Shown piece by piece: positions 42,975 to 50,306 of a stretch of 60,657 nucleotides of DNA. The stretch's first letter is position 1; each line of letters opens with the position of its first letter. Made by a program: the position numbers and the translations under genes. The stretch is from Nitrososphaerota archaeon. Lineage in GTDB: Archaea > Thermoproteota > Nitrososphaeria > Nitrososphaerales > UBA183. The stretch spans positions 1 to 60,657 of the forward strand of contig JAPCJR010000012.1 of NCBI GenBank assembly GCA_027886865.1, given 5' to 3'. The notes beneath the pieces were generated by a model, which saw only the letters and a program-made list of their open reading frames with translations, was not told the DNA's origin and made no database searches.

Positions 42975-43036
42975 CGGCAGCGCCTTCGGGTTTTGGAACA
43001 AGGCAGTTATACCAGAACCCTGTGCTCTGACATAAG

Positions 43037-43513
43037 ATGGGGCATCTTGAAGTTGGGGAGAAGGCGCCCGATTTCGCTCTGCCTTCGCAGTCCAAGGGGA
43101 TCATTCGGCTCAGCGACTACTTTGGCAAGAAGAATGTCGTGCTCTATTTCTACCCGAAGGACTTCACCCCTGGATGCACTGCCGAGACGAAAGCCTTCCG
43201 AGAGAGCTACCAGTCGTTCTACGACAGCGACACGGAGGTGATAGGAGTGAGCTCGGACAGCGTCGAGACCCATCAGCGGTTTTCACAGCAGTGCGAACTG
43301 CCATTCAACATTCTCAGTGACGCGACCAAACAGGTCAGGGACCTCTACGGGGCGAACTCGATGCTGGGGATGTCCGGGAGGGTGACCTTTGTGATCGACA
43401 AGGAGGGAGTCATCAGGTCCGTGTTCTCTTCGCAGCTGCAGCCGACCCGGCACGTGCGCGAAGTGCTTGAGGCTGTGAATGCCGGGAAGAGCAAAGCCCC
43501 GAAGGCTATCTGA
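43037..43513 (+). CDS. bcp: Thiol peroxidase, Bcp/PrxQ type
   Basis: The 158-residue enzyme has DFTPGCTAE with peroxidatic Cys47, and a second Cys86 in QQCELPF that fits the resolving Cys of the helix-3 type PrxQ proteins. Other conserved parts: VVLYFYPKD, VIGVSSD and RVTFVIDKEG. It reduces hydrogen peroxide and organic hydroperoxides using thioredoxin or a similar donor. Its 3' end overlaps the convergent universal stress protein gene by eight bases. Confidence 0.93.
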   Translation: MGHLEVGEKAPDFALPSQSKGIIRLSDYFGKKNVVLYFYPKDFTPGCTAETKAFRESYQSFYDSDTEVIGVSSDSVETHQRFSQQCELPFNILSDATKQVRDLYGANSMLGMSGRVTFVIDKEGVIRSVFSSQLQPTRHVREVLEAVNAGKSKAPKAI

Positions 43514-43955
43514 CCACGAGGACGCTGCAAGGGGAATGGGCGACGAGAGCCCCCGAGACGCTGCCTAGCAACAGCTTCTTGAAACCGGTCAGTCCTCTCG
43601 TCCCTACCACAATCAGCTGGACCTTCCATTCTTCGGCGTAGTCGCTGACTGCTTCGACCACGGACGGCACATTTTCAATGATCTCTCCCCTGACTTTGAT
43701 TCCGGAGGATTCGGCTTTGGAGACGACTCCTTGGACGACGGACTCGGCATCGGTCCTTGCCTTGTCGAAGAACGCTTTCAGGGTAGGGGCTGGCATCCCG
43801 GGCTGAGCCGAACTGGAATAAACTGGCGCGGGGATGACGCTGATCACGAAGAGCGACGCGCCGTCCTTCTTGGCGAGGTCGACCGCCCACTCAGCGGCCC
43901 TCAGGGAGTTCTCGGAGCCGTCGATTGCGACTAGTATCCTCTCGTAGGTCGCCAA
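43506..43955 (-). CDS. Universal stress protein (UspA family)
   Basis: The 149-residue protein starts YERILVAIDGSENSLRAAEWAVDLA and ends with GTRGLTGFKKLLLGSVSGALVAHSPCSVLVV, the ATP-binding G2xG9xG(S/T) motif of the ATP-binding class (about 118-145). Its gene overlaps the peroxiredoxin stop on the other strand. A role under oxidative or energy stress is plausible from the neighbour, but is inference. Confidence 0.92.
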   Translation of the reverse strand: MATYERILVAIDGSENSLRAAEWAVDLAKKDGASLFVISVIPAPVYSSSAQPGMPAPTLKAFFDKARTDAESVVQGVVSKAESSGIKVRGEIIENVPSVVEAVSDYAEEWKVQLIVVGTRGLTGFKKLLLGSVSGALVAHSPCSVLVVR

Positions 43956-44109
43956 GGCTGTCTCGGCGGACGCCTTTGGGCTTATGAATGTACTGGCGCG
44001 GCCGCCGGGAGCTCACAATCTGTCCGACGTTGATCTTCAAATCATGACCACTTGTCGGCTTGACATTCGTCGACATTGGGCGTTAAAAGTCTGCGCTCAA
44101 TAGGCTTCT

Positions 44110-46407
44110 ATGAGGAGACGGAAGGGCGGCACCGTAGCCGATGTTATCATCGTCCTATTCATCATCGTATTTCTAATCGTTCTTCAACGCGTCGGCCCAT
44201 GGGAGTCAGGGGCAACCAGCACAGGTTCCTCAACTGCAGTCCCCAATAATTCATGTGAGGCAGAGCAATCAAGCGATCAGAACTCAACAGGCCCTGCTGG
44301 TCTGAGTCCCGCTCCAGCATCCGCCATCCCATCCGAATACATCCTTCCGATTCTCCCTTTAAATGCAGGGTCAGACACCAACGCTCAGCTGCTCAATCGA
44401 ACGTGGTGGAAGGAGGCCATCGCCTCATCCGACCAGACGATACAAGACATGCCCCAGAACCTGTACTGGGGATTCCTCAATGACAGCAGTTCGTGGCACG
44501 ACATTTTCCTCCAAACGATGCCCGACCCTCCGTGGTGGGCGGGGGGAGGACTGGTCGCCGCAATCCAAGGTCAGTATGTCAGTCTCCAGTCAAACGTCAC
44601 CTCTTCAGGGAACTCCACTGCCGGGAAGACTGAGATATGGAGCTATATCGCGGACGTCTCTGGTTATGGTCTCGCAGGGCTTGATTTCTTCACCGCCGGC
44701 TCGCTCTCAGCTCTCAAGCTCTACATCGATACCCGTGACCCCTATGTCGCCTTATGCGCGACCTTTCCCGGCCAGATGGCGCAGCTACTTGCCAATTCCT
44801 TCGATCCGAACATCTCAATCGACGACAGGGCGCAGTACTTTGGGGAACTACTCTCAATCTCGGCTCTGACAACGGTTCTGGCAGGCCATGATCAGTTTGA
44901 CCTCAAATTCCAAACGGCCTTGAAGGATGCTGGACTCCTCGATAGTTGGTCGACGGTCAAGCCCCTCCTGGCAGACATAGCCACCACGGTTTCGAGCAAA
45001 GCAGTTGCGCTGACTCTGGCCATAGCCGAGAAGGTCGCCAAGAATTTCCCTCTGGACTCGTGGGCGGCTCCATACACGGTATTCAGGATAGACTCCATGG
45101 TCGATGTCCTCCACGACACGGGTTTCGCACCAGATTCAACAGAACAGAAGATACAGGGGCTTGTTCAGGTAGCCGACTCTTCCGGAGACCCGGGCGGGGT
45201 GGGGGATAGCGCCGATGGGGTCAGCTACGACGATGGAGGGGGGATACGGGTTGTCGTCACGGGAGAGAACAGGGCCTACCTCTACTCCGATGTGCAAACC
45301 ATGCGGCAAATCAAGGCGAGCTTCCTGCAGGACGAAGTCCCCGGCTTCACGGCTGGCCAGACGACCTTCCTCAAGGTCTACTATTGGGAAGCAAAAACGA
45401 CAGTGTACCATCTTTACACTGGAGGAGACTACTGGAATCCCACAGTGCCCGCTGGAATTGGGAAGCCTGGCGACGTATTGACGATTTCTGTCCAAGTCCT
45501 CACAAGGGATGATTTCGTCAAGAGTTTGCCGCCAATGTATTTCGTGAACAAGCAAGGAGTTGCGTGGGTGGCAGACACTTCACAGATATCGGACTACACG
45601 TTGGTCGGGGACCAATTGACACTCCACCTAGAACAAGACCCGCCGATAGAGTCGGACTCTTACTTCACGATTACTGGACAACTGTCTGATTCTCTGGGTT
45701 TCGGGAGTACTTCAGGGACCTACGTCGACCTTCACATAACGGATATCTTCGCGGATGACCAGACTTTGAGGATATACTATGAAGGTTACGGTCCAGCTGC
45801 CCTCGGACTGAGCCAAGGAACCATCTTCACAGACGTCTACCTGATTTCCTACGATGGGGTTCGTTTGCGAATAGTGTACGGAATCCAGAATCTGGCAACA
45901 TCAACGTACTATCCAGAATACGACCCCTCCGTTCTCTACAGGCTGAGCAGCATGAATTCATTTTCATTACCCTATCCCGGCGTCACCGGATATTCAGAGA
46001 GCTTCCTGATTGATAACGTCGCTACAACCAGAATTATCGACAATGCCATTGTTTACCATGGAAGCCCGAATGACCTCGCAAGGGTTGGCGCTGAGATCGC
46101 CTACACAGTGGCCACGGAGAAGCTTGGCCTGACCGATGTCGTCATGGAAGACCCAGCAGAAGGAGGGTCAGATCTCTACACACCAAACCACAACGTAGTG
46201 ATAGAAGCTCGAATGCTATATCGTACGATTGGGGAGTCGGGAGACGACCTGACAACCGATGTTACAAAACAACTCAATCAGATGATTGGAAGATTGCAGA
46301 GTGATTTCTCCTACTACAAGACAACTACCGTCGGATATGCTGTCCTTACGTATGTGGTGAACCAAAACACGATCAGGACGATTGTGTTAGAGGTGCTGCC
46401 GTCATGA
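44110..46407 (+). CDS. Large exported protein with possible nuclease-like C-terminal domain
   Basis: The 765-residue protein has a basic start, one helix (about 11-27) and a long outside part. About 170-380 is helix-rich; about 390-660 is beta-rich; the C-terminal 100 residues contain GSDLYTPNHNVVIEARML (Asp688, Glu699) and GYAVLTYVV, which recalls the D-x(n)-ExK/R core of the restriction-endonuclease fold. That is only a pattern, and being outside the cell would be odd for it. No family known. The region is visibly more AT-rich than its neighbours and lies against tRNA-Gly. Confidence 0.68.
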   Translation: MRRRKGGTVADVIIVLFIIVFLIVLQRVGPWESGATSTGSSTAVPNNSCEAEQSSDQNSTGPAGLSPAPASAIPSEYILPILPLNAGSDTNAQLLNRTWWKEAIASSDQTIQDMPQNLYWGFLNDSSSWHDIFLQTMPDPPWWAGGGLVAAIQGQYVSLQSNVTSSGNSTAGKTEIWSYIADVSGYGLAGLDFFTAGSLSALKLYIDTRDPYVALCATFPGQMAQLLANSFDPNISIDDRAQYFGELLSISALTTVLAGHDQFDLKFQTALKDAGLLDSWSTVKPLLADIATTVSSKAVALTLAIAEKVAKNFPLDSWAAPYTVFRIDSMVDVLHDTGFAPDSTEQKIQGLVQVADSSGDPGGVGDSADGVSYDDGGGIRVVVTGENRAYLYSDVQTMRQIKASFLQDEVPGFTAGQTTFLKVYYWEAKTTVYHLYTGGDYWNPTVPAGIGKPGDVLTISVQVLTRDDFVKSLPPMYFVNKQGVAWVADTSQISDYTLVGDQLTLHLEQDPPIESDSYFTITGQLSDSLGFGSTSGTYVDLHITDIFADDQTLRIYYEGYGPAALGLSQGTIFTDVYLISYDGVRLRIVYGIQNLATSTYYPEYDPSVLYRLSSMNSFSLPYPGVTGYSESFLIDNVATTRIIDNAIVYHGSPNDLARVGAEIAYTVATEKLGLTDVVMEDPAEGGSDLYTPNHNVVIEARMLYRTIGESGDDLTTDVTKQLNQMIGRLQSDFSYYKTTTVGYAVLTYVVNQNTIRTIVLEVLPS

Positions 46408-46508
46408 GGTACGTGTGGATAGCGGCAGCATGGACGGTAAATCCCCTAACATCAGGCCTAATTCTGGCAAACACCAAGAAAATAGCTGTATTTGGCGAAA
46501 GAAGCTAA
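46404..46508 (+). CDS. 34-codon ORF coupled to the large exported-protein gene
   Basis: ATG 46404 overlaps the stop of the preceding gene (ATGA), and the frame ends TAA 46506-46508, one base before the 3' end of tRNA-Gly on the other strand. The product begins RYVWIAAAWTVNPLTSGLIL: amphipathic to hydrophobic, then basic KKIAVFGERS. It may be a small membrane peptide or the rest of a gene cut by insertion near the tRNA. Confidence 0.4.
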   Translation: MRYVWIAAAWTVNPLTSGLILANTKKIAVFGERS

Positions 46509-46509
46509 A

Positions 46510-46581
46510 TGCGGCCGCCGGGAGTCGAACCCGGGCAGGAGGCTTGGGAAGCCCCAATCATAACCACTAGACCACGGCCGC
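46510..46581 (-). tRNA. tRNA-Gly (anticodon CCC)
   Basis: The minus strand folds into a cloverleaf: acceptor GCGGCCG/CGGCCGC, a short D arm, anticodon stem GGGGC/GCCTC with loop TTCCCAA (anticodon CCC), variable CTGC, T arm CCGGG-TTCGACT-CCCGG, discriminator A. CCA is not encoded and no intron is seen. A TATA-like TTAATA lies about 28 bp upstream on the minus strand (around 46611). Confidence 0.92.
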
Positions 46582-46698
46582 CGCTAGCGCACAGGACTTC
46601 CAGACGGGTATTAATCAGATTTAGGGGGCGCTGCAATAAATTGGAGATGGCGCCGCTCATCATCGTCTACAAACATAGTATGCGTCTTCGGGTGATTT

Positions 46699-47013
46699 CT
46701 AAGCCTGTTGCAGGACGGGTGATTCCTCCGTGGCTTCTTCATCTTCATCGACTTCTTTCGGCCAAAAATGCTTCCAGAACGTGTATCCAGCGGCGAAGAG
46801 ATACACTGGAACAAGGAAGAAGACAAGATACGGGTAGTAAAAGTAGAATCTGGGATAGTCGTTGATTGAGTTATGATTTACGACGGATGCAAAAAACGAG
46901 CCGACGGGCGCGGCTGAAAGTAGGAAAACTCCGAGAAGACAAGAGATATTCCAAATCTTCCGCCAAGTTGGAAACTTGTTCCACCATCGGGAAAAAGCGT
47001 TGCTCTCCGCCAA
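46699..47013 (-). CDS. Small two-helix membrane protein
   Basis: The 104-residue protein has a charged N-terminus with several Trp, a helix (about 22-45), a polar middle (NHNSINDYP), an aromatic-rich helix (YPYLVFFLVPVYLFAAGYTF) and an acidic tail. No family recognised. It lies in the AT-richer island between tRNA-Gly and a transposase remnant. Confidence 0.55.
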   Translation of the reverse strand: MAESNAFSRWWNKFPTWRKIWNISCLLGVFLLSAAPVGSFFASVVNHNSINDYPRFYFYYPYLVFFLVPVYLFAAGYTFWKHFWPKEVDEDEEATEESPVLQQA

Positions 47014-47042
47014 GCTACTCTTCCTTCTGGGCGAGCGAATTC

Positions 47043-47246
47043 TTAAGCAATTCCATCCATTTGTCCTTTGAGTTTCCCGATTCCGGCCGCCTGCGCGGGT
47101 GTCTGATTCTCAAGAGCCATGTGCGGCTTCACGAAATTGTATTGGATTCTCTGACCCTCTGAATCCATCGATACGCCGTGGATGGGTCGATGCTCAAAAT
47201 CAAAGTGGTCGCTGAGAAATCGGGCTGGTCTCATGTACGTATTCAA
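47043..47246 (-). pseudogene. Transposase C-terminal remnant (DDE integrase-core type)
   Basis: The minus strand encodes QYNFVKPHMALENQTPAQAAGI, the C-terminal part of integrase-core transposases such as IS6- and IS481-type elements, in which a Glu before YNxxxPHMAL completes the catalytic triad. The rest of the transposase is missing; upstream frames are broken. No inverted repeats could be identified. It marks the right part of the AT-richer island before queD. Confidence 0.75.
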
Positions 47247-47462
47247 TCACTCGCCAAGGAATGCCGTAAGGAAAGAAAGTATGAGCTCCCGAGTCTTCTC
47301 GGTTCCTGGCACAGCCTGAAGCTGTCACAATCCACCAATCCGAAAGGCCTTCAAGTAAGGTCGAAGGCGCGACCGCTGAGGAAAGATGGCTGCTGCGCCG
47401 CACCAATCATCTCAACCAAAACGCGGAAACGCTATAAACGAAGCCCGAACACTCCGCTCATC

Positions 47463-48329
47463 GTGCAGAAGAACCTCCTGGACAATGTATCGGCCAGACT
47501 GAAGGAGCTCGATAGAGGAGGATATGCGAGGGTGTATCGGAGCGGCGCCAGGGAGTACCGCACCAGCATCCATGCGCTCGTGGGGGCTATCCTCGAGGCT
47601 GTGGGACTCGAGTTCGCCACGAACGAGCCGGTTGGGCCGGGCTCGTCCCTCGTAGCGGATTTTGCGACCGGAGACCGGCTCATCTTCATCGGGAAAGGAC
47701 CCAACCCTCACGAGAGGAAGAAGATCGCACTTCGGGGCAAGAAGTGTATCACGCTGTCTGAGAGCTCCTCAAGGAGCGACATCTTCGACATCGGGGTCAG
47801 GGTTTCACGCGACGGGGCGGCGCCGCAAGACAGACTGCAGACCATCTTTCTGGATGACCCGTCTTTCAACTTCGACTATGCGCACATACTCCCCAAGACC
47901 GAGAAGTGCTCAGTCATGCACGGCCACACGTCCTCCGCCCTCGTGGAGCTCATCGGCGCGCCGAAGGACGGGATGGTCGTGGACTTTAACGATGCAAAGC
48001 CGATAATCAAGGACGCGATCTCTGCGTTGGACCACAAGCTCTTCATCAGCAGCAGGTACGTGGTGGAGAGGGACAGGAACAGGGTGAGTTTGGCTTTCGA
48101 GACGGTCCACGGGCCGTTCGAGATGAAGGTCCCCTCAAAGACCACCGTGCTCCTGGAAGGAGAGGCGACGGTCGAGAACCTGGCACAGGAACTCCTGCGC
48201 AGGATCGCCCCGAAGATGCCCGGCAACGTCGAGGCGGTCGGCGTGTACGTCTACGAAGGGCTCAACAAGGGAACCCACCTTCTCGCGCAGGTCCACGCAA
48301 GAGAGGCCGAACGGCGACGGATGCGATAG
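47463..48329 (+). CDS. queD: QueD/PTPS-family enzyme with an extra N-terminal domain
   Basis: GTG 47463 lies about 28 bp after CGCTATAAAC (47430-47438), suggesting a leaderless start; the upstream frame is transposase debris. The 288-residue protein has about 125 extra N-terminal residues (with GPGSSLVADFATGDRLIF), then a PTPS domain: FDYAHILP, KCSVMHGHTS (catalytic Cys and zinc His), VVDFNDAKPII and ALDHKLF. QueD makes 6-carboxytetrahydropterin from dihydroneopterin triphosphate for queuosine/archaeosine. The stop overlaps the following queC frame. Confidence 0.86.
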   Translation: MQKNLLDNVSARLKELDRGGYARVYRSGAREYRTSIHALVGAILEAVGLEFATNEPVGPGSSLVADFATGDRLIFIGKGPNPHERKKIALRGKKCITLSESSSRSDIFDIGVRVSRDGAAPQDRLQTIFLDDPSFNFDYAHILPKTEKCSVMHGHTSSALVELIGAPKDGMVVDFNDAKPIIKDAISALDHKLFISSRYVVERDRNRVSLAFETVHGPFEMKVPSKTTVLLEGEATVENLAQELLRRIAPKMPGNVEAVGVYVYEGLNKGTHLLAQVHAREAERRRMR

Positions 48330-48967
48330 TCCTCCTCTCCGGCGGGGTAGATTCCGCGGCGTGCCTGTATCTATCCAGGAAGAAGGGATACACCAACAGG
48401 GCGCTCACGGTCCAGTTCCATCGCATGGCCGAGGGAGAGATGGAAGCGGCAAAGAGGATAGCGAGAGTGGCTGGGGTCGCGGAACACAGGGTCGTGTCCA
48501 TCCCACAACTTAGGGAGCTGTCCGACATGCAGTACAGGAGGAGGCTGGCCGGCCTGCCGCGCACGTACATACCTATGAAGAACGCGACATACTACAGCCT
48601 TGCGGCCGCGTTCGCTGAGGAGACGGGGTCGTCGTTCATAGTCGGCGGCCATAACAGCGACGACCTGAAGCTCTTCGAGGATACCTCCGACGAGTTCTTC
48701 GCCAACCTTCAGAGGGCGCTCCGGGCGGGGTCGGCGAGGCTGAGGGAGAGGAGGACTAGGATCTGGAGGCCCCTCAAGCGGATGCAGAAGGTCCAGGTGG
48801 TCTCGCTGGCGTACAAGCTCGGCGTCCCACTCGGGATGACCTGGAGCTGCCACATGGAGGGGAGCGAGCACTGCTGGACGTGCGAGGGGTGCCTGGGGAG
48901 GAAGAGGACGTTTGCGGCGGCCGGGGTAGTCGACCCTCTATCGCAAAACAACACCGAAAACGTATAA
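48317..48967 (+). CDS. queC: QueC (7-cyano-7-deazaguanine synthase), start codon not standard
   Basis: The PP-loop ATP motif VLLSGGVDSAACLYLS begins at 48329, immediately after the queD stop and in the -1 frame. The C-terminal zinc motif CHMEGSEHCWTCEGCLGR (about 185-202) is complete. However, no ATG, GTG or TTG lies in frame before the PP-loop until far upstream in queD; the next standard start (48425) would remove the PP-loop. ACG 48317, ATA 48326 or a frameshift from queD would be needed. QueC converts 7-carboxy-7-deazaguanine to preQ0, giving the product with ammonia and ATP. Confidence 0.86.
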   Translation, partial: TDAIVLLSGGVDSAACLYLSRKKGYTNRALTVQFHRMAEGEMEAAKRIARVAGVAEHRVVSIPQLRELSDMQYRRRLAGLPRTYIPMKNATYYSLAAAFAEETGSSFIVGGHNSDDLKLFEDTSDEFFANLQRALRAGSARLRERRTRIWRPLKRMQKVQVVSLAYKLGVPLGMTWSCHMEGSEHCWTCEGCLGRKRTFAAAGVVDPLSQNNTENV

Positions 48968-48970
48968 AAC
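48961..48970 (+). promoter_or_regulatory. TATA box of mptA overlapping the queC stop
   Basis: CGTATAAAAC spans the queC TAA (48965-48967) and lies 26-30 bp before ATG 48992. It gives mptA a promoter of its own even though it is close behind queC. Confidence 0.55.
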
Positions 48971-48991
48971 CCGTCTTCACCGGCCAGATTC

Positions 48992-49744
48992 ATGCGCCGG
49001 GCTACCAACGACGACGAACAGATCGCCAAGACCCAGTTCATAGACCTCCTCGCAGACACACAGATCGAGCCCGCGGAGCTCGTGATCGATGCAGGGGTGG
49101 CGGACCTGAAGGTGCTTTACCAGAACGGCAAGATCGCCATGCCCGTCCTGCTTACGATCCAGACTTCCACCGGGATGCACAGAGGGGTCCACATGAGTCG
49201 GCTGGTGCAAGCGGCTTCCTCGAAGCATGGAGCGAGCATCGAGAGCTGGCTCAAGGCCATCTGTTCCGAGGTCAACAAGACCCAGCCAGGGGCGCGCGTC
49301 GCGTGCACCTTCGAGATGCCGCACGCTGACCAGTTCATACCCGTCATCGTGAAGACGAGCGAGAAGGGGGCGATAAGATATCAGTTCACCGCCAAGGGGA
49401 TGACGGCCTGCCCGTGCAGCAAGAGGATGATCGGGATAGGTCACATGCAGAGGGCGGAGATAACCATGGTGCTCGAGAAGCAGACGGCGCTCGACTCGAC
49501 CGCCACCATCGAGAAGATGGGCGAGTGTTTCTCGGCCATCCCGACGGAGCGTATGAAGAGGGTCGAGGAGGCGAGGAAGATCCTGGAGGCTCAGGAGAAC
49601 GCGAGGTTCGCCGAGGACCTGGTCAGGGAGTGCGTGAAGCGCTTCCCCAATGCGCTTTATGTGCGGTCAAGGTGCTTCGAATCGATACACGCGCACGACG
49701 CTGTGGCGACGTGGTCGAAAAGCCAAAGATCGGCGCCCCTGTGA
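48992..49744 (+). CDS. mptA: GTP cyclohydrolase IB (MptA/FolE2 type)
   Basis: The 250-residue protein has TSTGMHRGVHMSRLVQ (about 58-73), the His/Glu region VACTFEMPHADQF, and GMTACPCSKRMIG (about 145) with the metal Cys, all typical of FolE2/MptA. This enzyme opens the GTP ring to start deazaguanine and pterin synthesis and uses Fe or Mn/Zn. It is shorter than many FolE2 proteins by about 50 residues at the start. Beside queD and queC it fits the archaeosine pathway; queE and the tRNA-modifying enzymes are not in the window. Confidence 0.9.
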   Translation: MRRATNDDEQIAKTQFIDLLADTQIEPAELVIDAGVADLKVLYQNGKIAMPVLLTIQTSTGMHRGVHMSRLVQAASSKHGASIESWLKAICSEVNKTQPGARVACTFEMPHADQFIPVIVKTSEKGAIRYQFTAKGMTACPCSKRMIGIGHMQRAEITMVLEKQTALDSTATIEKMGECFSAIPTERMKRVEEARKILEAQENARFAEDLVRECVKRFPNALYVRSRCFESIHAHDAVATWSKSQRSAPL

Positions 49745-49758
49745 CGCGCACCGTTTGA

Positions 49759-50151
49759 TTACTGGGTCTCGGAAGGAGCTACTGCCGAAGCCGTGGCTGT
49801 CGGCGTCGGCGCAGCTGCAGGTGCCTGCGCCTCAGGCTTGCTAGCATCCTGCATCGTCATGTAGCCGTTGTTCTCGAGCCACTCAGAGTGGTCCTTGATA
49901 TAACGCCAGATGATGTCGGCCTTCTTGTCGTCGAAGTCCCACGGTGCGACGAGGACGATGTCCCTCTCGCGGATCCACATCCTGCGCTTCATCTTTCCGC
50001 GGATCCTGGACAGTCGGGTCTTGCCGTCCACGCAGGCGACTATGACCTGGTTCCCGCCCGAGATCTTGACGACCCGGCCGAGTATCTCTCCCGCCTGCGG
50101 GAGCACGAGCTCCTTCAGGTGGGCTTCGTTTAGGACCTTTCTCTTACCCAA
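49759..50151 (-). CDS. eif1a: Translation initiation factor aIF1A
   Basis: TTG 50151 starts a 130-residue protein with basic GKRKVLNEAHLKELVLP, the OB-fold stretch GEILGRVVKISGGNQVIVAC and KTRLSRIRGKMKRRMWIRERDIVLV, typical of aIF1A (IF1-like), and WDFDDKKADIIWRY at the helix end. It binds the small ribosomal subunit A site during initiation. The C-terminal tail (after about 102) is Ala/Pro/Thr-rich and unlike most archaeal aIF1A, where the end is short and acidic. Confidence 0.95.
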   Translation of the reverse strand: MGKRKVLNEAHLKELVLPQAGEILGRVVKISGGNQVIVACVDGKTRLSRIRGKMKRRMWIRERDIVLVAPWDFDDKKADIIWRYIKDHSEWLENNGYMTMQDASKPEAQAPAAAPTPTATASAVAPSETQ

Positions 50152-50306
50152 CTCAATCTCCTCACTTGCGAATAGCAGGCACCGCAGAGGTTACGGAAAG
50201 TCCGGGTCTCCTCGTTGAAGATGATGCTGGAGTGCGACCTGCAGACCCAGCGCGTACACTCTATGCACTGGACTTTGGCGACAGAGTTGCAGTTATAGCA
50301 CTTCAC
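50130..50306 (-). CDS. 58-residue Cys-rich zinc-finger protein between helicase and aIF1A
   Basis: GTG 50306 overlaps the helicase stop (GTGA), and TAA ends at 50130, 22 bases inside the aIF1A gene. The product starts VKCYNCNSVAKVQCIECTRW, then VCRSHSS and LCGACYSQVRR: four Cys pairs or Cys/His sites in the spacing C-x2-C, C-x2-C, C-x3-H, C-x2-C, like a B-box or treble-clef zinc finger with basic end. It is too short for common gene callers, but overlap with both neighbours, codon usage and motif regularity support a real gene. RNA or ribosome binding is a reasonable guess. Confidence 0.75.
   Translation of the reverse strand: MKCYNCNSVAKVQCIECTRWVCRSHSSIIFNEETRTFRNLCGACYSQVRRLSWVRERS

Noticed and set aside
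47178..47462. In-frame N-terminal extension of queD
   Set aside because: It crosses the transposase remnant on the other strand and a TATA box stands just before GTG 47463.
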